DNA from: an uncultured Faecalibacterium sp.
Lineage (GTDB): Bacteria; Bacillota; Clostridia; Oscillospirales; Ruminococcaceae
DNA length: 13,956 nucleotides
NCBI GenBank assembly: GCA_934540955.1
Contig: CAKTCY010000056.1
Location: 1 to 13,956 of the forward strand
Reading direction: 5' to 3'
Numbering within the stretch: position 1 is the stretch's first letter; each line of letters begins with the position of its first letter. Positions 6,868 to 13,956 of this stretch are shown here, piece after piece. The translations under genes were made by a program, and so were the position numbers. The notes below the pieces were generated by a model. That model saw only the letters and a program-made list of their open reading frames with translations. It was not told the origin of the DNA and ran no database searches.

Positions 6868-6907
6868 CAGGTCTGGAAAATCTGCGGATTTTCCAGACCT
6901 GTCTTTT
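6868..6907 (+). terminator. Intrinsic terminator after yqfD
   Basis: CAGGTCTGGAAAATC (6868-6882) and GATTTTCCAGACCTG (6887-6901) form a perfect 15-bp stem with a 4-nt TGCG loop, followed by TCTTTT. It starts 74 bp after the yqfD stop. On the minus strand the stem is followed by TAAATAAAAAATAA with no T-run, so it serves mainly the plus strand. A weaker dyad (ATGGTC/GACCAT, 6815-6839) precedes it. Confidence 0.8.
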
Positions 6908-6971
6908 CACGGGAGAGGACGTGCCGGAAAACGGCAACTATAAAAGCAACTCGCTTTTGAAACGCAGAAAC

Positions 6972-7007
6972 AAAAAAGCCGCTGCACCGGATCACGGGCA
7001 GCGGCTT
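6972..7007 (-). terminator. Intrinsic terminator after hslO, end of the lon operon
   Basis: On the minus strand AAGCCGCTGC (6998-7007) pairs over 10 bp with GCAGCGGCTT (6976-6985), with a 12-nt loop, and is followed by a T tract (plus-strand A run 6972-6977). It begins 10 bp beyond the hslO stop codon and converges with the yqfD terminator. Confidence 0.9.
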
Positions 7008-7016
7008 CGGTATTTG

Positions 7017-7922
7017 TTATTTGTTAGACTGAGCGGCTTCGGCTGCCTGTGCATCGTACTCGGCAAGCAGAGTGTTCAGGTCGTACTGATACTTGCTGTG
7101 GCAGAAGTGGCACACCACCTCACAGGTGGGGTCTTCGTCACGCATCCGCTCAAGCTCGGCACGGCCAAGGCTGAGCAGCATCTCCTTAGTGCGCTCGGCA
7201 CTGCAATCGCACTGGTACTGCACCGTGCGCTCGTCCAGCACGTTGGGGGCAAAGCCTGCCAGTGCCATCTGCATCATGTCCTCAGGGGTCTTGCCCGCAT
7301 GGAGCAGCTCGGTGACAGAGGGCATGGCGTTGATGTTCTTTTCCAGCTGGTCGATCTCGGCATCGGTAGCGCCGGGCAGAAGCTGCACCATAAAGCCGCC
7401 GGCGCAGAGGATGGACAGATCCTTGTCCACCAGAACGCCCAGTGCCATCACGGTGGGCACCTGCTCGCTGTAGGCATAGTAGCTGGTTAGATCCTCGGCG
7501 ATCTCACCGGATACCAGCGGCACCTGCCCAACTGTGGGCTCCTTTTGCAGACGGTTGTCCCGGATGACGGTCAGCACGCCGTCCTTGCCCACGGCGGTGC
7601 CTACGTCCAAGTGGCCGTTGGCTTTCGCGGGCAGCTCCACCAGCGGGTTGTCGATGCAGCCCTTCACGTTGCCGGTACCGTCGGTGCAGGCGATGAGCAC
7701 GCCCGCAGGGCCGCCGCCCGCCACACGCAGGGTGATGCGGTCGCGGTCGTCCTTGAGCATAGAGCCCATCAGGGTCGCGCCGGTGAGCAGACGGCCCAAT
7801 GCCGCGCTGCAGGTGGCGCTTGTGGTGTGAAGCTTTTCTGCTTTACGGACAATATCGGTGGAATCCACACCGCAGAACACGACACCGCCGTTCTCGGACA
7901 GGCCGCGGATCAGGTTTGCCAT
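7017..7922 (-). CDS. hslO: Hsp33 family redox-regulated molecular chaperone
   Basis: Hsp33 is a cytoplasmic holdase that is inactive when reduced and zinc-bound. On oxidative unfolding it forms disulfides and binds unfolding proteins, handing them to DnaK. The 301-residue protein (B. subtilis about 291) has the N-terminal substrate-binding fold with DSTDIVRKAEKLHTTSATCSAALGRLLTGA and the GGGPAG loop. A C-terminal redox switch has a CxC (CDC in QYQCDCSAERTKE) and a CxxC (CHFC), so all four zinc cysteines are present. The ATG at 7922 uses GGAGG embedded in the final Glu-Glu codons of the upstream methyltransferase, only 3 bp after that gene's stop. It is last in the lon-engB-methyltransferase-hslO unit and a terminator follows, so it depends on the upstream promoter unless a hidden internal one exists. 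Confidence 0.96.
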   Translation of the reverse strand: MANLIRGLSENGGVVFCGVDSTDIVRKAEKLHTTSATCSAALGRLLTGATLMGSMLKDDRDRITLRVAGGGPAGVLIACTDGTGNVKGCIDNPLVELPAKANGHLDVGTAVGKDGVLTVIRDNRLQKEPTVGQVPLVSGEIAEDLTSYYAYSEQVPTVMALGVLVDKDLSILCAGGFMVQLLPGATDAEIDQLEKNINAMPSVTELLHAGKTPEDMMQMALAGFAPNVLDERTVQYQCDCSAERTKEMLLSLGRAELERMRDEDPTCEVVCHFCHSKYQYDLNTLLAEYDAQAAEAAQSNK

Positions 7923-7925
7923 AGG

Positions 7926-8675
7926 TTATTCCTCCAGTTGTGTATACTGTTTTGTTGCGCAGAAGAAGTAGCGCTGGCTCTCCTCGGTCAGCGGGCCAAA
8001 GGTCTCGCCGTCGCAGACGCTTTCCAGCGCAAAGCCGTGCTTTTCCAGCGATGCACGGATGGTGTCCAGATCGTAGGTGTACTCGCAGAATTCCTCGTGG
8101 AAATGCTCGCCGGTCTCATGATAATCAATGTCCACCGTGATCTCCACCCTGCGGTCAGCAGCGTTATAGTGGTTGCGCCACACGCAGGAGGCATCCTCTT
8201 CCTCAAAGGTGAACGCGTTATCGCCCAGAACCTTCCGGTGCTTATAGGGGGTGTTCATATCAAACAGGAACACGCCACCCTTTTCCATAAAAAAGCCCGC
8301 GTTGGCAATAGCGGTATCCAGCTCCGGGATGTGGTTAAAGGTATCAAAGGTGGATACCGCCGCCCGGATGGTGCCGTAGAGATCCAGCTTGAGCAGATCC
8401 TGCCGGAGCAGCAGCAAGTGGCCGGAAAGCCCCAGCTGCTCGGCCTTATCCCGCACCACGCAGAGCATTTCTTCCGACTGGTCGATGCCGATCATATCGT
8501 AGCCCGCCTGCGTCAGCATCAGGGTCAGTTCCCCGGTGCCGCAGCCAAGGTCGGCCACAATGCCATCGTGGATGCCGTGGGCTTCCAGCTTTGCATGGAT
8601 CTGGCTGTACAGGGCGTCGTAGTCCGCTTCGCCGTTGAATTCATCGTAAAAATAGGCAAATTCGTTGTAAGCCAT
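7926..8675 (-). CDS. Class I SAM-dependent methyltransferase, YqeM-like
   Basis: This is a Rossmann-fold methyltransferase of 249 residues using S-adenosylmethionine; the substrate is not known. The N-terminus MAYNEFAYFYDEFNGEADYD is typical of the YqeM-like group found beside ribosome-silencing and nucleotide genes in Firmicutes. Motif I is VADLGCGTGEL (40-50), the acidic ribose-binding residue is in GIDQSEEM (63-70), and post-motif segments RQDLLKLD (91-98) and STFDTFNHI (108-116) follow. The C-terminal half has beta-rich FDMNTPYKHRKVLG and ITVDIDYHETGE segments that probably shape the substrate pocket. ATG 8675 follows the engB stop by 4 bp, with GGAG inside the engB end. Such tight packing between engB and hslO suggests co-translation. 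A role in ribosome or small-molecule methylation would be a guess. No bound-RNA domain is visible. Confidence 0.85.
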   Translation of the reverse strand: MAYNEFAYFYDEFNGEADYDALYSQIHAKLEAHGIHDGIVADLGCGTGELTLMLTQAGYDMIGIDQSEEMLCVVRDKAEQLGLSGHLLLLRQDLLKLDLYGTIRAAVSTFDTFNHIPELDTAIANAGFFMEKGGVFLFDMNTPYKHRKVLGDNAFTFEEEDASCVWRNHYNAADRRVEITVDIDYHETGEHFHEEFCEYTYDLDTIRASLEKHGFALESVCDGETFGPLTEESQRYFFCATKQYTQLEE

Positions 8676-8679
8676 GGCG

Positions 8680-9282
8680 TTACTCCGCTTCCTCGTTTTC
8701 CGCAGCCACCGCGGCGTTGAGCACCGCTTGCAGCTCCGGGATGCCGTAGCCGTTTTCGCCGCTGGTCAGCACCACCTTCTGGCAGCCGTAGGGGCGGCAG
8801 ATGTTTTCAAAGTCCTCCTGCGTTTTGGAAAGCTGGCTCTTTTTCAGCTTATCTGCCTTGGTCAGTGCCACCACATAGGGGATGCGGTGGTAGTGCAGAT
8901 AGCGCAGCATCTGCAGGTCGTCTGCGCTGGGGGCGTGGCGGCAGTCCAGCAGCTGCACCAGCAGGGTGTGGTGGCGGGGTGCCTCGAAGTAGCTGTTGAT
9001 CAGGTCATCCCAGCGCTCGCGGTCGGCATTGCTCACCTTGGCGTAGCCGTAGCCCGGCAGGTCCACAAAGTAGCAGTCATCCACCGAATAGAAGTTGATG
9101 GTAGCCGTTTTGCCCGGCGTACTGGACACGCGCGCCAGATTTTTGCGGCTGCACAGCTTGTTGATCAGGCTGGATTTGCCCACGTTGGAGCGCCCCGAAA
9201 AGCTCAGCTCCGGGCGGTCACTTTCGGGCAGCTGGCTGGAAATGCCATAGCTGGCAATAAAATCGGCTTTATTGAAGATCAT
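8680..9282 (-). CDS. engB: Ribosome biogenesis GTP-binding protein EngB/YsxC
   Basis: EngB is an essential TRAFAC-class GTPase that assists late assembly of the 50S ribosomal subunit. The 200-residue protein (B. subtilis YsxC about 195) shows all G motifs: G1 GRSNVGKS (30-37), G2 threonine in SSTPGKTATINFY (about 53-65), G3 DLPGYG (74-79), G4 TKAD (141-144) and a G5-like TSGENG (173-178). The short acidic tail ENEEAE is normal. ATG 9282 has AAGGA at suitable distance and lies 21 bp after the lon stop codon. The lon-engB pairing is conserved in Bacillus, supporting both identifications and co-transcription from the lon promoter. Confidence 0.97.
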   Translation of the reverse strand: MIFNKADFIASYGISSQLPESDRPELSFSGRSNVGKSSLINKLCSRKNLARVSSTPGKTATINFYSVDDCYFVDLPGYGYAKVSNADRERWDDLINSYFEAPRHHTLLVQLLDCRHAPSADDLQMLRYLHYHRIPYVVALTKADKLKKSQLSKTQEDFENICRPYGCQKVVLTSGENGYGIPELQAVLNAAVAAENEEAE

Positions 9283-9303
9283 GGCGTGTTCCTTTCTGTT
9301 TTT

Positions 9304-11757
9304 TCAGCAGACAGCGCCCGGCTGGTTCTTCTCAGGCGCGGCGGGGATGTGGTTCTCCCCTGCCTTGGACTTTTTGGTGCGGGGACGGCCTGCGGTGCTT
9401 TTAGCCGCCTTCGGCTTGAGCAGGGCGGCAGCCAGCACCTGCGAGAGGTTCTGCATAGGCAGGAAGGTCAGGTTCTTCTTGACCTCCTCATCCACCTCGT
9501 ACAGGTCGGGCTCGTTGTCCTTGGGGATGAGCACGGTCTTCATACCCTCGCGGTAGGCAGCCATGCTCTTTTCCCGCAGGCCGCCGATGGGCAGCACATT
9601 GCCATGCAGGGTGATCTCGCCGGTCATGGCCACATCGCCGCGCACCGGCACGCCGGACAAGCAGGACACCAGTGCCGTGGTCAAAGTGACGCCGGCAGAG
9701 GGGCCGTCCTTGGGCACGGCGCCCTCGGGGGCGTGGATATGCAGATCGCACTTCTTCAGCCGCTCGGGGTCGATGCCGTATTCCTCGGCGTGGACGCGCA
9801 CCCAAGTGACTGCCAGCTGTGCGCTCTCCTTCATCACATCGCCCAGAGAGCCGGTAACCGTGATCTTGCCGGTGCCGTTGTCCATGACCTGCACCTCGAT
9901 GGGCAGGGTCTCGCCGCCCACGCTGGTCCATGCCAGACCGTTGGCGATGCCCACGGCGTTGGTGCGGTTGAGGAAGTCCGGCTTGACGATGCGGGGACCC
10001 AGCAGCTCCTCCAGCATGGTAGCGGTCACCGCCACGCTTTCCACCTCGCCGGAAGCGATCTTACGGGCACACTTGCGCAGCACACTGGTGATGGTGCGCT
10101 CCAGATTACGCACACCGGCCTCGCGGGTGTAGCCGTCGATGATGCCGTAGAGTGCGCCTTGGTTCATGGTGACCTTGCCGGTCAGACCGCAGGCCTTGAG
10201 CTGCTTGGGCAGCAGGTGCTTGCGGGCAATATTGTATTTTTCCACGCGGGTATAGCTGGGCAACTCGATGACGTCCATGCGGTCCCGCAGCGGGCCGGGG
10301 ATGCTGCCCAAGTCGTTCGCGGTGGTAATAAAGAGCACATGGCTCAGGTCAAACGGGATATCAATGAAATGATCGTTGAAGGTGCTGTTCTGCTCCGGGT
10401 CCAGCGCCTCCAGCAGCGCAGCCGCCGGGTCGCCCCGGAAGTCTCCTGCCAGCTTGTCGATCTCGTCCAGCAGCATCAGGGGGTTGGAGGACTTGGCGGT
10501 GATCATGGCACTGATGATCTTGCCGGGCATGGCACCGATGTAGGTGCGGCGGTGGCCGCGGATCTCAGCCTCGTCCCGCACGCCGCCAAGGCTGATGCGC
10601 ACATACTTGCGGCCAAGGCTTTCGGCGATAGATCGCGCAATACTGGTCTTGCCAACACCCGGAGGGCCGACCAAGCAGATGATCTGTGCCTTCACATCCG
10701 GTGCCAGCTTGCGCACAGCCAGCGTTTCCAGAATGCGGTCCTTGACCTTTTTCAGGCCGTAGTGATCCCGGTCCAGAATCTGCTGGGCGCGGTGGATATC
10801 CAGATCATCCACAGTCATGGTGTTCCACGGCAGATCCAGACAGGTATCCAGATAGGTGCGGATGACCGTGGCCTCCTGATTGCTGCCCTGCATCCGGGAC
10901 AGTCGGTCTACCTCCTTGAGCAGCTTTTTCTCGCTGTCCTCAGCAAGATGCAGCTCCCGGATCTTGCGGCGATATTCATCGGCTTCGGCGTGGGTATCGT
11001 CCCCCTCGCCCAGTTCGTCGTTGATGATGTGCAGCTGCTCGTGCAGATAGTAATCGCGCTGGTTCTTGTCCATGGACTCGTTGACCTTTTCCGCGATCTC
11101 CTTTTCGATCTTCATCACCTGACATTCGCGGCGCAGCATCTCCACAAGGCGCTGCAGACGGCCGTTGAGGGTGTTCTCGTTCATCACTGCCTGCTTGTCC
11201 TCGTAGCGGAACAAGAGGTTTGCCGGCATATACTCGGTGAGGAACATGGGGTCATCGCTGGAAACGATGGTGAACACCACGTCCTTGGCAAGGCGCGGGT
11301 TCATGCCCAGATATTCGTCAAAGCCGGTCTTGAGGGCGCGGAGCAGCGCCTCGGTCTCCACAGCCTCCTCGGGCTTTGCGGCACGCACCGGAGCGGAGCG
11401 CACGGCAGACAGCAGAAAATCGCCGGTGGTATCCAGCTCGGTCAGCTTGGCGCGGTACTTGCCCTCCACCAGCACCTTGACCAGCTCGTCCGACACGCGC
11501 AGCACCTGCTTGACCTCGGCCACTACGCCGTAGGTGTACAGGTCCTGCTGGGTGGGCTCGCTGGTCTCCATCTCCTTTTGGGCAACCAGAAATACATTGG
11601 AGTTATTGGCCATGGCCCACTCCACAGCGGCAATGCTCTTTTCCCGCCCGACTTCAAAATGAACAAGGTTGTTGGGGAACACCACCAGCCCGCGCAATGC
11701 GATGGTGGGCAGATGGAGCTCCTTTCGCTCGACCTTGATGGTAACTTTTTCAGACAT
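9304..11757 (-). CDS. lon: ATP-dependent protease La (Lon)
   Basis: Lon is a cytoplasmic hexameric AAA+ serine protease that degrades misfolded and regulatory proteins. With ATG 11757 as start the protein has 817 residues, longer than the usual ~775-785. It shows the N-terminal LON substrate domain (about 8-200), a helical region, Walker A GPPGVGKT (364-371), Walker B LMLLDEID (about 427-434), sensor/arginine-finger AAA+ segments ([17 protein letters not shown]) and the C-terminal protease domain. The catalytic Ser687 lies in KDGPSAG and Lys730 in [13 protein letters not shown] six bases upstream could extend it by two residues but is only 3 bp from GGGAGG, so the ATG (9 bp) is preferred. The extra length is a basic, low-complexity tail after about residue 781, containing [10 protein letters not shown]. 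It is first in the lon-engB-methyltransferase-hslO operon, behind its own promoter. Confidence 0.98.
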   Translation of the reverse strand: MSEKVTIKVERKELHLPTIALRGLVVFPNNLVHFEVGREKSIAAVEWAMANNSNVFLVAQKEMETSEPTQQDLYTYGVVAEVKQVLRVSDELVKVLVEGKYRAKLTELDTTGDFLLSAVRSAPVRAAKPEEAVETEALLRALKTGFDEYLGMNPRLAKDVVFTIVSSDDPMFLTEYMPANLLFRYEDKQAVMNENTLNGRLQRLVEMLRRECQVMKIEKEIAEKVNESMDKNQRDYYLHEQLHIINDELGEGDDTHAEADEYRRKIRELHLAEDSEKKLLKEVDRLSRMQGSNQEATVIRTYLDTCLDLPWNTMTVDDLDIHRAQQILDRDHYGLKKVKDRILETLAVRKLAPDVKAQIICLVGPPGVGKTSIARSIAESLGRKYVRISLGGVRDEAEIRGHRRTYIGAMPGKIISAMITAKSSNPLMLLDEIDKLAGDFRGDPAAALLEALDPEQNSTFNDHFIDIPFDLSHVLFITTANDLGSIPGPLRDRMDVIELPSYTRVEKYNIARKHLLPKQLKACGLTGKVTMNQGALYGIIDGYTREAGVRNLERTITSVLRKCARKIASGEVESVAVTATMLEELLGPRIVKPDFLNRTNAVGIANGLAWTSVGGETLPIEVQVMDNGTGKITVTGSLGDVMKESAQLAVTWVRVHAEEYGIDPERLKKCDLHIHAPEGAVPKDGPSAGVTLTTALVSCLSGVPVRGDVAMTGEITLHGNVLPIGGLREKSMAAYREGMKTVLIPKDNEPDLYEVDEEVKKNLTFLPMQNLSQVLAAALLKPKAAKSTAGRPRTKKSKAGENHIPAAPEKNQPGAVC

Positions 11758-11766
11758 ATACAAACA

Positions 11767-11772
11767 CCTCCC
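11767..11772 (-). promoter_or_regulatory. Ribosome binding site fixing the lon start
   Basis: GGGAGG on the minus strand is 9 bp from ATG 11757 but only 3 bp from the in-frame TTG at 11763. The ATG is therefore the likely start. The site lies two bases from the base of the leader hairpin at 11775-11803. Confidence 0.7.
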
Positions 11773-11774
11773 GA

Positions 11775-11803
11775 CTGCCGCTTGAATCCCTATACTGCGG
11801 CAG
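11775..11803 (-). repeat. Hairpin in the lon 5' untranslated leader
   Basis: On the minus strand CTGCCGC (11797-11803) pairs with GCGGCAG (11775-11781) around a 15-nt loop, ending two bases before the lon ribosome binding site. There is no T-run, so it is not a terminator. It could influence lon mRNA stability or translation initiation, but that is inference. Confidence 0.5.
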
Positions 11804-11843
11804 CGCTATCCTTTGGGGTCTTTAAAAATACAGTTGTTTCCTT

Positions 11844-11871
11844 ATTATACAGATTTCCGGCCAAAATGCAA
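11844..11871 (-). promoter_or_regulatory. lon: Promoter of the lon-engB-methyltransferase-hslO operon
   Basis: On the minus strand a perfect -10 TATAAT (11844-11849) is preceded at 16 bp by a -35 TTGCAT (11866-11871). The start would be near 11837, giving a leader of about 80 nt before ATG 11757. The TTCCGGC inverted repeat at 11855-11885 overlaps the spacer and -35. No CIRCE (HrcA) or CtsR-type heptad repeat was found around it. Confidence 0.75.
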
Positions 11872-11885
11872 CTGCCCTGCCGGAA
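11855..11885. repeat. Inverted repeat TTCCGGC-N17-GCCGGAA across the lon -35 region
   Basis: TTCCGGC (11855-11861) and GCCGGAA (11879-11885) are perfect 7-bp inverted arms flanking the -35 box of the lon promoter. They begin 8 bp after the stop codon of the upstream membrane-protein gene. The repeat could be an operator for a dimeric regulator or a weak RNA hairpin ending the upstream transcript. The absence of a following T-run argues against an efficient terminator. Confidence 0.4.
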
Positions 11886-11892
11886 TAGTCGG

Positions 11893-12438
11893 TCATTCGG
11901 GGCGGTTTTCGTGGGTGTTGAAGCCCATTTTGCCCAGCGCGGGCAGCAGCGCACGCAGGGTGACCGAGGTGAGCGCGCCCATGACAAGCCCCAGCACCAG
12001 CATGACCGGCGCGTAGTACAGCGATAAGGACGAGGAGATGATGACCCCCGCGCCCAGCAGCTGCCCCACGTTATGCGCCAGTGCGCCGCAGACCGACAGA
12101 ATGAACCATGTGGGCCGCACCGGCAAAAGATAATACAGCACCCACATCACCGCAAGGGACAAAAGCCCGCCGCACAGCGAGAGGAAGCCCGCCGTAAAGC
12201 CGGACACCAGAAAGACGAACAGCGCCTTGAGTACATCCAGCACCAGCGCCTGCCGAGGACCCATGAAGAACAAAGCATACATGACCACGATGTTGGCAAG
12301 GCCCAGCTTCATGCCCGGCAAAAGTCCCGGGATGACCAGCGTGCCTTCAATGAAGGAAAGCGCCATGGCCAGCGCAAACAGCAGACCGGACAGGGCGATG
12401 TGCCGTGTTTTTTGATAGTTGCGGTGATTTTTAGGCAT
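11893..12438 (-). CDS. Gx transporter family membrane protein (Hpre_diP_synt_I domain)
   Basis: This 181-residue integral membrane protein has about five or six predicted helices (roughly 13-33, 38-60, 64-85, 87-106, 110-130, 135-163). It matches the family often labelled heptaprenyl diphosphate synthase component I or Gx transporter. Landmarks are the early LIPGLLPGMKLGLANI-like segment (here LVIPGLLPGMKLGLANIVV, about 34-52), the FVSGFTAGFLSLCGGLLSL-type helix and GALAHNVGQLLGA (about 118-130). The fold resembles ECF S-components, so a small-molecule transport role is possible. The prenyl-synthase name is historical, and no polyprenyl synthase is next to it here. The ATG at 12438 has AAGGAG 10 bp upstream and lies 15 bp after the ABC-F stop, so the two are probably co-transcribed. 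The substrate is unknown. Confidence 0.85.
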   Translation of the reverse strand: MPKNHRNYQKTRHIALSGLLFALAMALSFIEGTLVIPGLLPGMKLGLANIVVMYALFFMGPRQALVLDVLKALFVFLVSGFTAGFLSLCGGLLSLAVMWVLYYLLPVRPTWFILSVCGALAHNVGQLLGAGVIISSSLSLYYAPVMLVLGLVMGALTSVTLRALLPALGKMGFNTHENRPE

Positions 12439-12453
12439 AGAGGATACGCTCCT

Positions 12454-13956
12454 TTATTCTTCGGGCTGCTGTGTCTGTTCGTAGGCTTCCTGCTCTTCCA
12501 TGGCGGCTTCCCATGCGGCAAAAAGCTCCTCCTGATGGAAGCGCAGGTCGCTCAGCTCATCGCTTTTCTGGCGCAGCAGATCGGGGTCGTTGTACACCTC
12601 CGGGGAGTTGATCTCGTTGTCCAGCTCCACCTCGCGTGCGCCGCAGGCTTCCATCTCGTCCTCGCAGGCCTTGATCTTGGCGCGCAGCTCGGCGCGGCGG
12701 CGGCGCTGCTCCTTGCCGTAGCCGGTCTTGGCGGGCTCGGCAGCTTTCTGGGCGGCCTGCACCGGGGCGGCACGTCCCATCAGGGCATCGTAGCTGGGGT
12801 AAAGCACAGCCTTGCCGTCCTCAAGGTAGAGGATGGGACAGGCCAGACTGTTCATCAGGTGACGGTCGTGGGTGACCAGCAGCAGGGTGCCGGTGTAGGC
12901 CATCAGTGCTTCGGTCAGGTTTTCGCGGGTATAGATGTCCAAGTGGTTGGTGGGCTCGTCCAGAAACAGCAGGTTCGGGCGCTCCAGCACGATCTCTGCA
13001 AAGCGCAGACGCGCCAGCTCGCCGCCGGACAGTGCCTCACAGGGCTTGAACACGGTATCGCCCCGGAAGCCCAGCTTTGCAAGGTGGCTGCGCACCTCCA
13101 GCTCGGTCATGCGGGGGTACTTGTTCCAGATGACATCAATGACCCTGCCCTGCCCCAGACGGTTCTGCTGCTGGGCAAAGATGCTGGGACGCGCCCCGGT
13201 GCCCAGCCGCACCATGCCGCCGGAGGGGCGGCGCTTGCCGTCCAGTACCTGCATCAGGGTGGATTTACCTGCGCCGTTGGGGCCGGCAATAATAAGCCGC
13301 TGCCCGCGGCAGACCGTATAGGTAAAGGGCTCCAGCAGGGTGCGCTCCCCAATTTTAATGCTGAGGTTTTTCAGCAGCACCAGCTCGTTCCACGGCTCTA
13401 CGTCATATTCAAAGCGGAACTTCAGCTGGTTGGTCTCGTCCTTGGGTGCCTCGGTGATCTCCAGCTTTTCCAGCTGCTTGCGGCGGCTCTGCGCCATTTT
13501 GGTGGTGGAGGCGCGCACAAGGTTGCGGTCCACATAGTCCTGCAGCTTTTCAGCCAGTGCCACGTCGGCATCGTGCTGCTTCTGGCGCAGGGCATCGGCG
13601 GCCTCCTTCTGGGGCAGATAGGCCGAGAAGTTGCCCTTGTAGGTGGTCATGGTCTGGAAGGATACCTCCCAGATCTTTGTACACACGTTATCGAGGAAAT
13701 AGCGGTCGTGACTGACCACCAGCACGGCGCCGGAGTAGCCCTTGAGGTAGTTTTCCAGCCATTCCATGGTGGCAAAGTCCAGATGGTTGGTGGGCTCGTC
13801 CAGAATGAGGACATCGGGCTTTTCCAGCAGCAGCTTTGCCAGACGCAGCCGCGTCAGCTCGCCGCCGGAGAGCACTGCGATGTTCTTTTGCCATGTATCC
13901 TGCGCAAAGCCCATGCCGGACAGCACCTTTTTGATGTTCACGTCCATGTTGTAGCC
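12454..13956 (-). CDS. ABC-F family ATP-binding protein, YdiF/Uup-like (N-terminus outside window)
   Basis: This soluble protein has two ABC ATPase domains and no membrane part. ABC-F proteins act on the ribosome, often at the E site, to relieve stalling or confer antibiotic protection. The window holds the last 500 residues; the frame is open through the right edge, so the first Walker A and the start are missing. Visible in order are the ABC1 signature LSGGELTRLRLA with LDEPTNHLD and HDR, then a charged interdomain linker (about 100-160 of the fragment). ABC2 follows with Walker A GPNGAGKST, signature LSGGELARLRFA, LDEPTNHLD and THDRH. A C-terminal acidic coiled coil (EQRRRRAELRAKIKACEDEMEA onward in pieces) closes the protein. 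That C-terminal extension favours a housekeeping YdiF/Uup-type over a dedicated resistance factor. It overlaps nothing and lies 15 bp before the Gx membrane protein gene. Confidence 0.95.
   Translation of the reverse strand, partial: GYNMDVNIKKVLSGMGFAQDTWQKNIAVLSGGELTRLRLAKLLLEKPDVLILDEPTNHLDFATMEWLENYLKGYSGAVLVVSHDRYFLDNVCTKIWEVSFQTMTTYKGNFSAYLPQKEAADALRQKQHDADVALAEKLQDYVDRNLVRASTTKMAQSRRKQLEKLEITEAPKDETNQLKFRFEYDVEPWNELVLLKNLSIKIGERTLLEPFTYTVCRGQRLIIAGPNGAGKSTLMQVLDGKRRPSGGMVRLGTGARPSIFAQQQNRLGQGRVIDVIWNKYPRMTELEVRSHLAKLGFRGDTVFKPCEALSGGELARLRFAEIVLERPNLLFLDEPTNHLDIYTRENLTEALMAYTGTLLLVTHDRHLMNSLACPILYLEDGKAVLYPSYDALMGRAAPVQAAQKAAEPAKTGYGKEQRRRRAELRAKIKACEDEMEACGAREVELDNEINSPEVYNDPDLLRQKSDELSDLRFHQEELFAAWEAAMEEQEAYEQTQQPEE

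Noticed and set aside
7545..8720. Plus-strand open frame of 391 codons opposite hslO and the methyltransferase
   Set aside because: It is a shadow of two well-supported genes, with no family resemblance.
11758..11763. TTG start for Lon at 11763
   Set aside because: It is only 3 bp from GGGAGG, whereas ATG 11757 is 9 bp away.
11764..11892. HrcA (CIRCE) or CtsR operator upstream of lon
   Set aside because: No TTAGCACTC-N9-GAGTGCTAA dyad and no GGTCAAA tandem heptads are present.
8674..12027. Plus-strand open frame of 1117 codons antisense to engB, lon and the Gx gene
   Set aside because: It spans several unrelated conserved genes and their intergenic promoter. Its composition is that of a codon-bias shadow (His/Gln/Leu/Val/Gly-rich), and no domain or convincing ribosome binding site is seen.
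12454..13956. ABC-F protein as an antibiotic-resistance determinant
   Set aside because: The C-terminal acidic coiled coil and chromosomal housekeeping context fit YdiF/Uup-type factors; no resistance leader peptide or mobile flank is in view, though the N-terminus and upstream region are missing.
1..13956. Mobile element, prophage, CRISPR array or defence island
   Set aside because: No transposase, integrase, spaced repeat array, terminal inverted repeats or atypical gene content was found; all genes are core-type and intact.

Overview
The window reads as ordinary chromosome of a Gram-positive Clostridia-type bacterium. Four things point there: a T-box leader with a Phe specifier ahead of pheS, the YlbJ/YqfC/YqfD proteins (restricted to the endospore-former lineage), a lon-engB gene pair as in Bacillus, and strong AGGAGG-type ribosome binding sites. 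Coding DNA is G+C-rich with many GCC/CTG/GGC codons, while the intergenic promoter regions are AT-rich. This fits an Oscillospiraceae/Faecalibacterium-like genome, but that genus is inference. No transposase, integrase, phage gene, tRNA, CRISPR array or toxin/defence gene was seen.

Layout from left to right. (1) Positions 1-290 hold no gene but carry two tandem, near-consensus leftward promoters built on the same repeated module. They must drive something beyond the left edge, and an rRNA operon is the best guess. (2) pheS-pheT run leftward, preceded by a complete T-box riboswitch (UUC specifier, T-box sequence, terminator) and followed by an intrinsic terminator at about 293-325. The T-box promoter lies inside the 3' end of the next gene. 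(3) A divergent trio of sporulation-associated membrane genes follows: ylbJ leftward, yqfC-yqfD rightward. They share a 76-bp intergenic region centred on a perfect 12-bp palindrome. (4) Convergent terminators (6868-6907 for yqfD, 6972-7007 for the opposing operon) separate this trio from the next unit. (5) A tightly packed leftward operon runs lon > engB > SAM methyltransferase > hslO, from a recognisable promoter at 11844-11871. It combines proteolysis, ribosome assembly and a redox chaperone. (6) At the right edge an ABC-F ATPase (N-terminus cut by the window) is followed by a small Gx-transporter/Hpre_diP_synt_I membrane protein, also leftward.

The genes mainly serve translation and protein quality control: aminoacylation with tRNA-sensing control, ribosome assembly, a ribosome-associated ABC-F factor, the Lon protease and Hsp33. 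I found no convincing new biological system. The items most worth a second look are the repeated tandem promoter module at the left edge, the divergent ylbJ/yqfCD arrangement with its palindrome, the cysteine-rich YlbJ, the basic GRP-containing tail of Lon, and the inverted repeats around the lon promoter.
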